From assembly GCA_949825065.1 (NCBI GenBank), contig OX463848.1:26250699-26314698 (forward strand): a stretch of 64,000 bases of DNA. Direction: 5' to 3'. The notes under the pieces were generated by a model. The model was not told the DNA's origin, did no database searches, and saw only the letters and a program-made list of their open reading frames with translations. The position numbers were made by a program, and so were the translations under genes. Of this stretch, positions 10,650 through 22,329 are shown in pieces. The stretch comes from Odontocerum albicorne (lineage: Eukaryota > Arthropoda > Insecta > Trichoptera > Odontoceridae). Each line of letters begins with the position of its first letter. Position 1 is the stretch's first letter.

Positions 10650-10775
10650 GACTCTCTTCAAGAGCGCTCTTACTCGGGATTCGAGCCCTCTATTATATAA
10701 GATTAAAATATCAAGTCAATGAAGTGCTAGTGCTAAGCAAAAATGGAAACCACTAGACCACAGCGCCGACTGACG
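10650..10775 (-). repeat. tRNA-like SINE head of a different type
   Basis: On the minus strand GGCGCTGTGGTCTAGTGG resembles a tRNA 5' end with an A box, and GGCTCGAATCCCG resembles a B box. The distance between them is longer than in a tRNA gene, so I read it as a decayed tRNA-derived SINE and not a tRNA. Only one copy was noticed. Confidence 0.4.
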
Positions 10776-10799
10776 TGACGTTATGTTTCTTCAAGTATT

Positions 10800-11270
10800 T
10801 CAAAATAGGTAAAATGTGAGACATGCAGCAGTGAAATGTGGACGTGAAAAATTCATTACAAGAGCTGAGTAAAAGCGGTTGAAGTGTGTAGTTGAAGAAG
10901 AATGTAGTGTGTCGATCTGGGAAAGTGTAAGAAATATAATTATATAGGATGGGTGTAAGCTAAAAACTATGTTAAGTAAGGTGAAAAAAAGCATGTTTAA
11001 GTGGTTTGAACATTTTGAATGGATGGGGTGTCGAAATAAAGACTTCACAAATTTACAATGCAAACATGAGTGAGAGTCGACCAGGAAAAGTGTAATTGGG
11101 CCAAGTGAATACAATTTTGAAAGAAGGCAAGACAATAAGTAAGAGAAACAGAAAAAACTGTATGATAAGCTGTAAGAATGTTGGGTAGGCGAAGGATGTT
11201 TGTCTTAATAGAAAAGTTTGGCATTATGTCGCCTGTGACTACCCTAATAGGGAAATAATGTAATGGCATG
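10800..11270 (+). pseudogene. Decayed LINE 3' end
   Basis: Broken frames contain KWFEHFEWMG, matching the R-W-F-G-H-x-x-R-M block near the C-terminus of LINE polymerases. The downstream DNA ends with TAATAGGGAAATAATG, comparable with CCGCAAGAGACACGGCGAG at 13850 and CCCAATAGAGATATGGCAAG at 22040. It is the same group of LINE tails, heavily mutated. Confidence 0.45.
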
Positions 11271-12030
11271 TATAGTTGATAGATTGAACGAGGGTATAAC
11301 GCCATACGAGTGACCCGTGTGACATCGGACAAATATTTATTGTATTTTAGAATACGATTTCCCCTTATCTGCGGGGTGGGGTATACTATATTTATCATAT
11401 ACATGTATGTTATGTTATGTTACATAATATATAGATTCTAACACTCCAATGATTGACTGAAATCAATGATACTACCGAACCTAATATATATACATAATAT
11501 GTACTAAGTTTTTTTCCTATATATGATATATCATACATACGAGTATCGATGATAAAGTTTAATTCATAAATTGATAAAGCTTAATTTATAATATTCGTAT
11601 TCGTCGTCATCGTCGTCGCTGCTGGGCCTCGTAGTTGAGGATCCCATCGCTATCTCAACGTCAATCTTGAGCTGCCCTTCCACATCGATCATGTGATATT
11701 TTGTGAGAAAATAGCTTCCCACAAATGTCACAGACATGTGGATCCTGCTTAGTCCCCTTGCAATGCTGATGCATGTCCACAGTAAATGATTAACAGCAAT
11801 AACTTCTAATAAAATAGAATAATTATAACAATACGCTAAGTATAATAAATTCATCGGGTTACTCTGGAGGTTGTGTCATGAGTGAGAAACCTGAATATTT
11901 TAATGTGAGAGATAAACAACACGAGATAATGAGAACAGTTATATAAGTTGTTTGAATGTGGTCTCTTTCTCTCTCTCAAAATATCTTGAGTACTTCTTAA
12001 TTATTTATTTAAACACTTAATTTCACAATA
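11130..12030. other. Mostly gene-free stretch
   Basis: AT-rich. It includes a repeated LINE/SINE-like tail at 11595-11770 (listed separately); otherwise no gene or RNA is recognised. Confidence 0.4.
11595..11680 (-). repeat. Repeat tail GCTGGGCCTCGTAGT with (GAY)n run, copy 1
   Basis: GCTGCTGGGCCTCGTAGTTG followed by CATCGCTATCTCAACGTCAA matches 53571-53640. On the minus strand it ends in a simple GAT/GAC run, as do LINE or SINE 3' tails. The two copies are about 42 kb apart in the same orientation. Confidence 0.6.
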
Positions 12031-12034
12031 TACA

Positions 12035-12080
12035 ATTTGGCGAGTTTATTGCCAAGGTCAATCTCTTGCAATTAATAAGA
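12035..12080 (-). repeat. SINE family 1 tail fragment
   Basis: TTTGGCGAGTTTATTGCCAA and GTCAATCTCTTGCAA match the reverse complement of the SINE tail. Only this fragment is left. Confidence 0.6.
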
Positions 12081-12334
12081 AAAAGAGTTTTTTTGTGAAT
12101 TTTAAGAGTTTGGTGATATACTCGTATTTACATTTGAGCTTTATGCAATGAAAATAATGTGATAAAAGTCAGAATTGTAACATAAAAAGAAGACATAAAT
12201 CATTTGACGATTTAAATATTCGTATAACAACTCATCAGCGCTAGGTGATAACGGTGGAAACACGCTTTTCCACTGAAGGGGAAAATAATCCTTTTTGAGT
12301 CGCTATTTTGAAACACCAACAACGGAGCGAGTTT

Positions 12335-12690
12335 TATATAAGTTGGCAGCTGGCAACTGGTTTCAGAGCTTAACGCCATGGACAGTAAATGACGATGGCA
12401 GCTGATTTCAGAGCTTAACGCCATGGACAGTAAATGACGATGACAGCTGGCAGCTGGTTTCAGAGTTTAACGCCATGGACAGTAAATGACGATGGCAGCT
12501 GGCAGCTGGTTTCAGAGTTTAACGCCATGGACAGTAAATGACGATGGCAGCTGGTTTCAGAGCTTAACGCCATGGACAGTAAATGACGATGGCAGCTGGC
12601 AGCTGGTTTCAGAGCTAAACGCCATGGACAGTAAATGATGATGGCAGCTGGTTTCAGAGCTTAACGCCATGGACAGTAAATGACGATGAG
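12335..12690. repeat. 45-52-bp tandem array with CAGCTG motifs
   Basis: Seven copies of TTAACGCCATGGACAGTAAA TGA-type core separated by GATGGCAGCTGGTTTCAGAG; some units carry an extra 7-bp CAGCTGG. Unit lengths therefore alternate between about 45 and 52 bp. The copies are close to identical, which suggests recent expansion. Confidence 0.85.
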
Positions 12691-12699
12691 AAAATTTAA

Positions 12700-13040
12700 G
12701 ATTATTGATCTGGTAAAGCTAAAGAGCGATCTCTGCTTGAGTGGAGCACTTGTCCGTGATAGCACATAAATATCGTGGACATAAACAAAAGCGTTCATTT
12801 TAAACATTCGGTCATTAAGCCATAGTCATTACTGATCATTATATATATATACGGAAATATCGGCATATACGGAAATGCCTGTGTAAGTATTTTAACATTA
12901 TTTAGTCATGTTTTCCGTTACATGTTTTCCGATGAATTGAAAAAAATGGAGTTAACGCTGTCTTCCAAAAATAGCATGTAATTTTCCAAATAACATGCTT
13001 GATACTGTTTACATACATATATCATAGATACATATGTGCG
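12700..13040. other. Gene-free stretch
   Basis: AT-rich; it includes a short TATATATA run and a duplicated TATACGGAAAT motif near 12850-12890. No gene seen. Confidence 0.4.
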
Positions 13041-13875
13041 CTATTTAAAAGATGATGGGAAGTGTAAGAATGAGTGAAATAAATATGTATGGACGTTTGT
13101 ATGCATATTACATGATTATACTTGAAAAAATGAAGATGATTTAAATATATGATTAGGGAACTGTATGAGAGACACCTAGTAAAAGGTTTGAAAATGAATG
13201 TAGCGAAATCGAAACTGATGATTATATTATATTATAGAAAGAGGTATGGTAAAAAGTGTTTGCAATATATGGATTAACTTAAAGAAACTGAATCAGGTAG
13301 AATAGTTCTTATGTTTGGGCGGTATGTTTCCATGTGATGGGCGAGATGAAAGGGAAATCGGAAGAAGGGTAGAGACATGGAACAAAGTAAATGGAGCATT
13401 TAATTTAATATACAACAACCGCGCTATACCAGATTAACAAAAATGACAATACATAAAAGTGTTTTGGGGCCAATCTTGATGTATGGAAGTGAAGGTTTTG
13501 GCAGAAGAAGGATAAAAGAAAGATTAATTTTATGGAGCTGCGTGCGTTATGAAAATATTGTGGGCTAGCAATGTCAGATGTAAGATGGTTTGGACACATG
13601 GAGATAGTGAACGATGAAAGAATGACTAAGCGAGTCAGATACAATACAAGTCAGAAGTGCAAAGTTATAATTATGCATGGAAGAGATAGACAGAGGAAAA
13701 TGTCACTGGATCAAATGGACCAAATTTTAAAGAAGGTAGAGTAGAAAGTACGAATAATAGAAGATTGTGCATAACGGAGATGTATGAATGTGAAAGAGGC
13801 AAAAGTTATGGGCTAGAATAGAAAAGTATGGAGATCTCCCTGCCTACCCCGCAAGAGACACGGCGAGATATGCAT
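13040..13875 (+). pseudogene. Decayed LINE polymerase C-terminus
   Basis: Frames joined across breaks read PILMYGSEGF, then VRWFGHMEIVNDERMTKRVR, the terminal block of a non-LTR polymerase. The 3' end CTACCCCGCAAGAGACACGG is a recurring tail in this window. Several frameshifts and stops make it non-functional. Confidence 0.6.
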
Positions 13876-13879
13876 GTTT

Positions 13880-14480
13880 GTAGGATGATGTTGCATCTTA
13901 TTGATCCATCTCAAATCAGCTGTGAAGTTAGTTTACTTAATTTATCCTAAGTGATTTTAATTACTCTAATTTAGCCACTACAGCGACCTAAATCAACTGG
14001 AATAAGTATTTTTTAGTGATGTGAACTATGAAATTATTTATAAATGCGGGTAGCTGAATGAATAGAGGATCAAGCCTTTATGCTGGACACTATCTAAAAG
14101 CACGCTCTAATGTGTATTAATTTGTTTCATCCATGGTCAATACCGACCTCAAAATAACATTCCACATTTTTTAATGGAATCAATTAACTTTGAAGCTAGC
14201 AATAATATAAATTTATAAGAAATATAGAATTTATAAAAAAATATGTCATCATCGAAAAAAAATCTAACTTTTTAAGCCCTAAAATTGTAAACAATGTTCA
14301 AAAATGCCTACTCACAACTCGGCCCAAAATATCGAAAGTTTATGAAAATATTTACGAGTATAAAATATAGAATCGAAAATATGTCAAATGCACCCAAAAA
14401 TACCGAAAAAGTAAAAAAACTAATAAAATGAAAAAAAATATATATATATTATTCGCAACATCAAAAATTGTTGGTCTAAT
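13880..14480. other. Gene-free stretch with a shared repeat at 14100-14185
   Basis: TGTTTCATCCATGGTCAATACC near 14125 is similar to CGTTTCATCCACGGTCGATGC near 35796, with matching flanks over about 80 bp. This is a dispersed repeat of unknown class. The rest is AT-rich without genes. Confidence 0.4.
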
Positions 14481-14483
14481 CAA

Positions 14484-14700
14484 ACCTCTCGTGGTCAAGC
14501 TGATAAAGCGCCTGTTTACCCATCCGGGGGTTGCGGGTTTGATTGCCCTTGTTACCCATTTTTTGTTGAAAAAGTATCCTGTCGGGTTTTCACTTAAGGC
14601 CTCTTTAACGTATTTCTGGTAGATTGGAAAATGTGACTACATGACAATAAATCCACCATGTTGCACTCTATACAGTGAGATTGTAATACAATACAAGATG
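14484..14700 (+). repeat. tRNA-derived SINE, family 1, full-length copy
   Basis: The head starts ACCTCTCGTGGTCAAGCTGA, has a B box GGTTTGATTGCC near 14535, then the body GGTTTTCACTTAAGGCCTC, an ACATGACAATAAATCC block and TTGTAATACAATAC at the end. It is complete but diverged from 107-312. Confidence 0.85.
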
Positions 14701-15219
14701 ATGATGATTATTCATAGTAATGTTGTTTAAAAATCTATATTTTAGAAATATATGGGTGCGAACATGAAATTTGTCTTAATGTCGTATTTACTTTTTTTAC
14801 AAATGCTTGAATATGTTTTAAATAGTGGAGTGTGCATAATTTTAGTTGCATTTGATTTTAATTTTATTTGCATTTAATTTTAATTTACAGAAATGTGTGC
14901 AGTATTTATGTTTGTTTGTTTATTTGGTTTAAAAAATATTTATACACTGAGTTATTAACTTACATCAATCATTTTACAATCGAGAACTTACTTACGAGTA
15001 CATTTACATTTTTTTCCCATTTTAACAATACTTGAATATGTCCTTACCTTATAAAACACATAGCCAACGAAAATTCAGGATTCTTTAATACTTTTAAGTA
15101 CATTTTGGCAACATTTTAGAATCTTTGTATAATAATATACAATATTTTGAGTTTTTTCATTTTGGTATTTGGAAACCGCAAGTCGTGGGGTAATTAACAT
15201 ATTGACTTCCTTATTATAA
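14700..15219. other. Gene-free stretch
   Basis: AT-rich, with a short duplicated TTTTAATTTxATTTGCATTT motif near 14850. No gene is recognised. Confidence 0.4.
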
Positions 15220-15221
15220 TA

Positions 15222-16221
15222 GGTTAGTCAAAAAGTTTTGAAAGCTACATCTATGGAGCAGTAGAAAAACCAAAATTTCTACGCCATTTTAATATTTCAT
15301 CTTTCATAAGAACGTACTGAAAATTTCATTTCGATCTGTCAATTCATTCTTTGTTTACAAACCATTTGAAGTTGACGTGTCAGTGTATTTTTTAACAATG
15401 GAAAAATCCGAATATCGTGCAGTGATTAAATTCTTTGTTTTGGAAGGTTTATCGGCTACTGAGATCCATGCAAAGATGGTGAAAGTATTAAAGGAGTCTT
15501 CTCCTTCATTTCCAACCGTTCATCGATGGATTTTGGAGTTTAAGCGTGGCCGTACAAGCGTTGAAGACGATCCACGTTCAGGACGTCCAAAAAGTGCATG
15601 AACACCAGCGAATCATAGCGAAATACAGGATATGGTTTTGGAAGATCATCGATCGACTGTGGATGCGAGTTCGTGTCCAGAAATCGGCCAAGAAGGTGCT
15701 AGTGTCAGTTTTTTGGGATGCAAAAGGAATTTCATTGATAGATTATCTCCAAACTGGTAAGACAATCAACTCTGATTATTATTGTGACCTTTTGGACCAG
15801 TTGGATGAAAAAATTTGTGAAAAAATACCCGGTTTGCAGAAGAAAAAAATCATTTTTCATCAAGACAATGCACCTGCTCACACAGTTCTAAAAACCATCG
15901 CGAAAATCAGTGAATTGGGGTACGAATTGTTGCAGCATTCACCCTATACGCCAGATTTAGCTCCCTCTGACTTCTGGCTGTTCTCACACCTCAAAAAATT
16001 CCTTCGTGGAAAGCATTTTTCATCAAACGAAGAGGTTATAGCCGTCGTAGAGGAGTATTTTGCAGGCCTTCCAGAAAGTCACTTCCGTGATGGGACAACA
16101 AAGTTGGAAGATCGTTGGACCAAGTGTATTGATCTTATGGGAGACTATACTGAGCAATAAAAGTGATTTCCCCCCAAAAAAATGTATTTTCATTTCCGCT
16201 TTCAAAACTTTTTGACTAACC
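15222..16221 (+). mobile_element. Mariner element, 1000 bp, internally deleted
   Basis: The ends GGTTAGTCAAAAAGTTTTGA (15222) and their reverse complement (ending 16221) match perfectly over about 24 bp and are flanked by TA on both sides. A complete mariner is near 1.3 kb, so about 300 bp of the coding region is gone. The intact ends mean it could still be mobilised by a transposase supplied elsewhere. Confidence 0.92.
15398..16160 (+). pseudogene. Mariner transposase with internal deletion
   Basis: The N-terminus (MEKSEYRAVIKFFVLEG, helix-turn-helix, RSGRPKSA) is followed by a frame change near 15600 and a deletion that removes the first catalytic aspartate block (T-G-D-E-x-W). The rest is open: VLVSVFWDAKGI, HQDNAPAHT (second aspartate), YTPDLAPSDFWLF (third aspartate, DD34D spacing) and a natural stop at 16160. 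Catalysis is impossible without the first aspartate. Confidence 0.88.
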
Positions 16222-16348
16222 TAGTACATCACATCCATTTGGGCTTACATTGGTAACAAACTATTATGTAACTTAAAAATATAACAAGTAAAGCGATGAG
16301 GACTCTAGATTTTGTGTTTAGAATGTCACATTAAAAACGTTGCGCATA

Positions 16349-17601
16349 CATAGGTCTGTAAATATAAAACCGGATTTTTTTTTTAGAAAATACACATTTA
16401 TTTATTGTATGAAAATGGTAAAAAATGTTTTATTCAAAGTATTGTCCATCGTTAGCTACACATTTTCCCCATCTCTCTGGCAATTTGTGGATGCCACGCC
16501 AAAAAAACTGTTGCTCTTTTGAGGCAAACCAATCATCGAGCCATTTTCGTACATTTTCTTAAGAAGTGAAGCGCTGCCCAGCAAGTGCGTGTCCCATCGA
16601 TGCAAATAAATTGTAATCGGATGGAGCCAAGTCTGGTGAGTAAGCCGTATGCGAAAGTATTTGCCAACTAAACGCCTCAATCGTTTCCTTGACCGGTTTC
16701 GCTGTGTGTGATGGTGCATTATCATGAAGCAAAATCACTTTGTGTTGCCTCTTTTGATATCCTGGTCATTTTTCACGCAATACTTGGCACAATTTGTTGT
16801 TGGTGGCGTTCGGTATTAACGGTTTCGCCAGGTTTTAGCAGCTCATAATAGATAACACCCTTCTGACCCCACCAAACACAGAGCATTGTCTTCCGTCCAT
16901 AGCGATTTGGCCTTGCAGTCGATGTTGCTGGTTTGCTTGGAGTTACCCATGATCTTTTACGCTTAGGATTCTCGAAATATATCCATTTTTCAACGCCAGT
17001 AACAATTCGATGGAGAAATTATTTTCTTATGTACCTGGCGAGCAGCATTTCGCAAGTGGTTTTACGGTTTTCCTGCTGTTTTTCATTCAGTTCATGTGTA
17101 ACCCATTTTTCCACCTTCTGGATCTTTCCCATGGCTTTGAAACGTATGGAGACGGCTTCTCGTGTCACATTTAATTTATCCGCGAGTTGTTGTTGCGTTT
17201 GAGCGTCATCCTCATCCAACAATACTTGCAATTCGGCGTCTTCAAACTTTCTCGGTGGTCTTCCACGTTCTTCGTTTCTCACGTTAAAATCGCCACTTTT
17301 GATTTTTTTAAACCACTCTGATTTACCAAGAGCATGCTCGCCGTAAGCTTCGACAAGCATTTGATGCGATTCTGCAGCAGTTTTCTTCAAATGGTAACAG
17401 AAAATCAATGCTGTCCGCAAATCGTAGTTTTCAGGCACAAAAACAGACATGTTCAACGCTATGAAAACATATATAGGTGTATTAAACTTGTATTGTTGTG
17501 AGTTAAAAGTCTTTGACAAATATAAACACAAGAAAAAGGCCGACACCCATTGACAACTAGAGCCATCTATGAGCAAATTCCGGTTTCATATTTATATGGT
17601 A
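16349..17601 (-). mobile_element. Near full-length mariner element
   Basis: Ends CATAGGTCTGTAAATATAAA (16349) and the reverse complement of CCATATAAATATGAAACCGG (near 17601) are flanked by TA. Its length of about 1.25 kb is normal for the family. It is closely similar to the deleted copy nested at 7405-8225. It lies about 130 bp from the mariner at 15222-16221, which is of a different lineage. Confidence 0.88.
16456..17449 (-). pseudogene. Mariner transposase, frameshifted
   Basis: The start MSVFVPENYDLRTALIFCYH lies near 17449 on the minus strand. The N-terminal helix-turn-helix and GRPPRKFEDAELQ linker are open. A frameshift near 17020-17040 precedes HRIVTGxEKWIYFE and MLCVWWDQKGVIYYELL; HDNAPSHTAKPVKE and YSPDLAPSDYNLF follow in broken frames, then RWGKCVA and the end. 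All three catalytic positions can be located, but the frame is interrupted. Confidence 0.85.
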
Positions 17602-17609
17602 TACTCGTA

Positions 17610-18070
17610 TACCATATTTTACTTGTGAGAAGTCAGCTTGAGTATAACTCCATAAATTTGTCTCCTTCCTACCAAAGTACGCGTAATAGGTATTTTATTG
17701 AAAAGGTTCAACATAAATTCTTGGCATATTAGTTATACTCGTAGATTGTCGATTCCTATAGAGAACCTTGATTGCGATGCCTTTGAGATAGAATTGTCTC
17801 TTGTCTCGTCCGTAAGACGAGTTGTCTCAGATGTGACATTTTTTCATTAAATAATTAATTGTGGTATTGTCTGTTCAGATATCCTGAAGTTTGTTATACT
17901 CCGTGTACCAACAAGGGACACGAGACAATCGGATATCTTTTTGATTGCATATTCAAGGACAAATTATTTCCATAACTGTGTGATCAACAATCTTCTCCAC
18001 CTAAGAAATGGGAATGACACGATTGTGGATATTTTTTCCTTAGGTTTAAATAACTTGAAATTTTGTTGTG
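17610..18070 (+). pseudogene. Jockey-like LINE polymerase C-terminus
   Basis: Frames read VRSQLEYNSINLSPSYQSTR, IEKVQHKFLAY, then RVPTRDTRQSDIFLIAYSRT and NYFHNCVINNL. This follows the R-S-x-L-E-Y-x-S-x-V-W-S-P and P-x-R-x-T-R-x-x-D-x-F blocks of Jockey/I-type LINEs. There are several stops. Confidence 0.65.
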
Positions 18071-19590
18071 AAGGCATTTTTCTTAGAATTATGTATGGTT
18101 GCTGAGGCATTGTGTATCTTGTTCAACATGACCTTTGTTGGAGTATTTTTTAGTCGGGTAAACTGAAGCACCACGGATGTTTGAATATTGTGACTTGAAG
18201 TTTCAATAACATTGCTTCTGTTTTTTTATTACGATTTGAGCATGATTGAAGATTGGTGCATAGATTTCCTTTTACTTGTTTTTTTAATGGTTAAAAAAAT
18301 GATTTGTGCAATGGTTTATTATGTACATACTATACATGTGCACTCGGGTTTTATATTTTCATTTTCCAAATTGTTAATTGATATTTGATAAGGTTTTTGA
18401 TTCACATTGTCTTTTTCTATGTGTTGAGTGGATGAATTGCGAGTGATTTTTTGTTTCTGTTTTTTAAATAATTATTTAATGCGTTTGTTGTTTTTTGAGT
18501 ATCTTTCCATGTGCAAGATACAGCCCTGGCCTTGGCCTACTGTATGTGGTGTTATGTGTGTTTCTTTTGATAGTAATTTTGTTTGAATCATGTTAACGTT
18601 GTAAAGTTTATACTTTGTAACATCTTATGTTTTGTATTCATACGCAATAAAATTTTAATATTTATTTTTAGATGGTCGAAATCGACTTCAAGAAAATAAA
18701 AATAAAGATATACTAAGTCATAAAACAATATCGATTGTTTTACAGTGCTAGTTGACAAAGTATGTCCTTAATTTAAGCATATTTACTGGATTTTTAAATA
18801 GTCATCCTTTTATTCTGCATAATTTGAAGTTTCCTCAATAGAAAAACGATAATTTAAATATTGTGCTATTGTTATTGTGTCATATACCAATTTGGTTAAA
18901 TTTCTGCTTTATTTCTAATCCTACAAAGAATCTTGCCATTTTTTGTATCCAATTTCTTAAATCGTACAATATTTCGTTTGATTTATCTTCTCAACAAATT
19001 AATCTACAAGTGCAATTATAATTAATACATTATATGGTACTTGAGACATATAACCGAAATTAAGAAACACGTAACAAGATTTTTTAATGCTGAGTAAGTA
19101 GACTTGTCAAATATATCAAAATATAAAATATTGATCAATCTTTAAAATAATACTCGAATGTAAATTTTATTTTAGTTACTTACCGAAATTATTCCCTTAT
19201 TAAGTCTTATTTTGCACTCATTTCTACACTTATTTACAGTAACATGTCTGAATTTATTGTTAAAAACTCTGTTTTATTAAATATTGAATAGTATAGTAAT
19301 TTGCCAGATATTTTTGTACTCCCTCCTTTCCTTTAAATTGTCATTTGCACAAATCATACTTTTTATGTGATGGAATATTAATAAAACTAAACTAAATAAA
19401 ATTAATAGTCTTTTATTTTAATATTTAGAATTATTAAAATTTCCTTTAAAACTATTTATTTAGCCATATGTTTCTCACAGCACTATTTTATATTGATTAA
19501 TTTTTCAAGTGTTACTATTATGTCAAAAATAAACAACAATAATAAATATAAAATGACGTATTAAAAAATCAAGTCAAAACTTTCTAAAAA
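18070..19590. other. Gene-free stretch, probably LINE 3' flank then plain DNA
   Basis: Immediately after the LINE C-terminus the DNA is non-coding and may include its 3' untranslated region up to AATAAAATTTTAATA near 18647. Beyond that it is AT-rich with no recognisable feature. Confidence 0.4.
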
Positions 19591-19713
19591 CAACAATTCC
19601 TTATATATGTACACGTATGTTGATTTAGTTACAACAATTCCTTATATATGTACACGTATGTTGATTTAGTTACAACAATTCCTTATATATGTACACGTAT
19701 GTTGATTTAGTTA
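19591..19713. repeat. Perfect 3 x 41-bp tandem repeat
   Basis: Three units of CAACAATTCCTTATATATGT plus ACACGTATGTTGATTTAGTTA follow each other without a visible difference (19591-19631, 19632-19672, 19673-19713). Perfect identity implies a recent event or an assembly artefact. Confidence 0.9.
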
Positions 19714-19811
19714 CAAAATAAGATTTATCATAATTACTTTTCGTGTTTTATAAGACAGAAAAGTAAACCGCTTGTAAGAAATTGAGAGAAAACATAATAA
19801 TATCGTATTGT

Positions 19812-19985
19812 GTTACACTTTTATTGTATATGGTACAGTACAATCAGCGGGTTCATTACCAAGTGGTAAAGTCTTCTTACCTGTCATTAAAATGTTAAAG
19901 AGGTTTAATGTAAAAAATCAGACTTAAAATATGTTTTTAAAAACAAAATCGGAAATCGAACCCCGAAGCTACAGATGTTGTCTCA
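19812..19985 (-). repeat. Diverged SINE family 1 copy
   Basis: GGAAATCGAACCCCGAAG (B box, reverse) and TCATTACCAAGTGG (tail) fit the minus orientation. The middle is decayed. Confidence 0.55.
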
Positions 19986-20077
19986 TTTTAATATTCATAT
20001 CATCTTATTTTAGGCAATTATCCCTGATGTGAGTGCCTTGTTTGTAACCTTTAATATATTATTATTCTTCTTCCCAG

Positions 20078-20255
20078 TGTCATGTCAGGTCCCCCCAACG
20101 TTGAATATCACCTGAGAGTAGACATCTTTGTCCCCGGCAGCCCGAAAAAGATCTACAAGGTCCCTTATGCCAGTTCAATCACGTATATTGCGGAGCCAGG
20201 AGATTTGCCTCCTGCCAACACCTCTTCGGCCTTCTATTTTGCCTTGGATGATCAG
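20078..20255 (+). CDS. Candidate host exon, product unknown
   Basis: A pyrimidine-rich tract ending TTCTTCTTCCCAG (20077) precedes an open frame whose ATG is at 20082 and that runs 58 codons to CAG|GTGCAG at 20255/20256. The segment is much GC-richer than its surroundings and reads as a folded soluble protein (VEYHLRVDIFVPGSPKKIYK, then VPYASSITYIAEPGDLPPAN, ending SAFYFALDDQ). Both sides look like splice sites. No partner exon was found and I do not recognise the family. It could instead be a fragment of a mobile-element gene. Confidence 0.35.
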
Positions 20256-20399
20256 GTGCAGTAATTTGTACTTTGCTCCTCTAAGTACATGACCCAAGTA
20301 GGACACCATTCGGATTTTAATATTAGTCAGCAACTCTATCAACGTTGGCTATATGAAGAACCCTTGTGTTGCTGACCATAACCGTTCAGGGTATCCGTG

Positions 20400-20600
20400 G
20401 TATTCTCCGGTGCATCCAAATTTCTAAAATATTTCTAGGCTGGTGGTCGAAAGAGATCTTGAATGCCTTGTTCTGCACTCGTTGAAGCTCCAGGTAATCC
20501 GTGTTGCTCACACTACCCCAAACGGATGCAGCATAGGTCAAGATGGGACGAATAAGGGTTTTATAGAGGAGGAGTGTAATTATAGGAAGGTGGTGGCTAT
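20400..20600 (-). pseudogene. R1/Jockey-type LINE polymerase fragment
   Basis: The reverse strand reads LYKTLIRPILTYAASVWGSV, then SNTDYLELQRVQNKAFKISF, the standard post-polymerase block (LIRPxLxYA...W...Q...LR) of R1/Jockey elements. It is open over about 45 codons but has no remaining domain on either side. Confidence 0.75.
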
Positions 20601-20709
20601 GGGCATTAGATTAGTTGCATCCCCGCATCTGCATATGTTTTATAATCTTAAGGTAGAAGAAACACAACTTTTTGGGACCGATAGCTACGAGTATGATCAA
20701 AATTAAAGA

Positions 20710-21470
20710 TTCCGAAAGTACTTCTCCATGGAGATATAAACAATTTGGATATAAAAATGTTAAAAAAAGGATAATGAACATGGAATTGGGACGATGAGAG
20801 AAGTATACCTTATTTAATAAACAAGTGAAAATTAAATATTAAAATAGGTTGAGGATTTTTTCATCTTAAAAGCGTGTTCACAACGAATAGTCAGTGCGGT
20901 GAGTTACTAAGCATGCAATATAGTGAATGGTTGGTTATACGGTGTGTTTACCGATCGGAATATTTCAAGAGAATCAAAGCTGGTTGCTCATTAGGATAGG
21001 TAAGGAAAACTTGGACGGTGAAAAAAATAACGAAGTTAGATAAATGTGAATATAGAAATGACAGTATCACGAACACAGTGAAATGTTAAGACTGTGGAAT
21101 CAGCTACCGGCTAAGACTTATATAAGACTTGCAACTTCGTTGATATGCTTCTAAAAGCGAATTCAAAAATATTACATCTTCCTTCAATACAATAAGCGTT
21201 TTTTTCTTGGTTCTCCGTTATATTTTTCTCCGATTTCTAATTCCTTCACCAGGCAATCGATAACCTTGTCAAATTTGTGTTTTTTTTTCATTTTGTGTTG
21301 ATTATTTTGGTATTATGTCGTTTTTTTCTCTGCGTCAATAATATAAATCCCCCACCTTTCACACAAAACTTTGTAAAGTAATTAATTATAGGGTCGGTTG
21401 GATGAGATTTCCACGTGACAAAATTTATTTAAAATTAAATTGTACACTGTACAGGGAAATTTTTAATTAA
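20710..21470. other. Gene-free stretch
   Basis: AT-rich. There is a short piece near 21390 (GGGTCGGTTGGATGAGATTTCCACGTGAC) resembling the SINE family 1 tail. Otherwise nothing is recognised. Confidence 0.4.
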
Positions 21471-21473
21471 AAA

Positions 21474-22075
<602 letters not shown>

Positions 22076-22329
22076 AATGTTTTACGATATTTATAAGAAA
22101 GTTATTTATAATGTTTTGAATAGCGAAATATTCAACCAGTAGTTTTTACCCAGAGTTAAAAGACTTCAGTTTTTATCGATCACCAATAAGTTTTATATAA
22201 GATATTTTTAACATTATCCTCCAAAACAAGTATGTACTTATTATTCCATTCTTTAAGGGACTTACAATGCAAATCAATAAAAAAATACACACAAATACAG
22301 AGATAGAGAAAATTTATAAAAGACATACT

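Noticed and set aside
10650..10775. Intron-containing tRNA gene on the minus strand
   Set aside because: The A-B spacing and weak acceptor pairing fit a decayed SINE head better.
11564..11854. 96-codon minus-strand frame with an acidic run
   Set aside because: The Asp run is the GAY simple repeat of a dispersed tail that also occurs near 53571.
12335..12690. CRISPR-like array
   Set aside because: Units are contiguous near-identical repeats without unique spacers, in a eukaryotic sequence.
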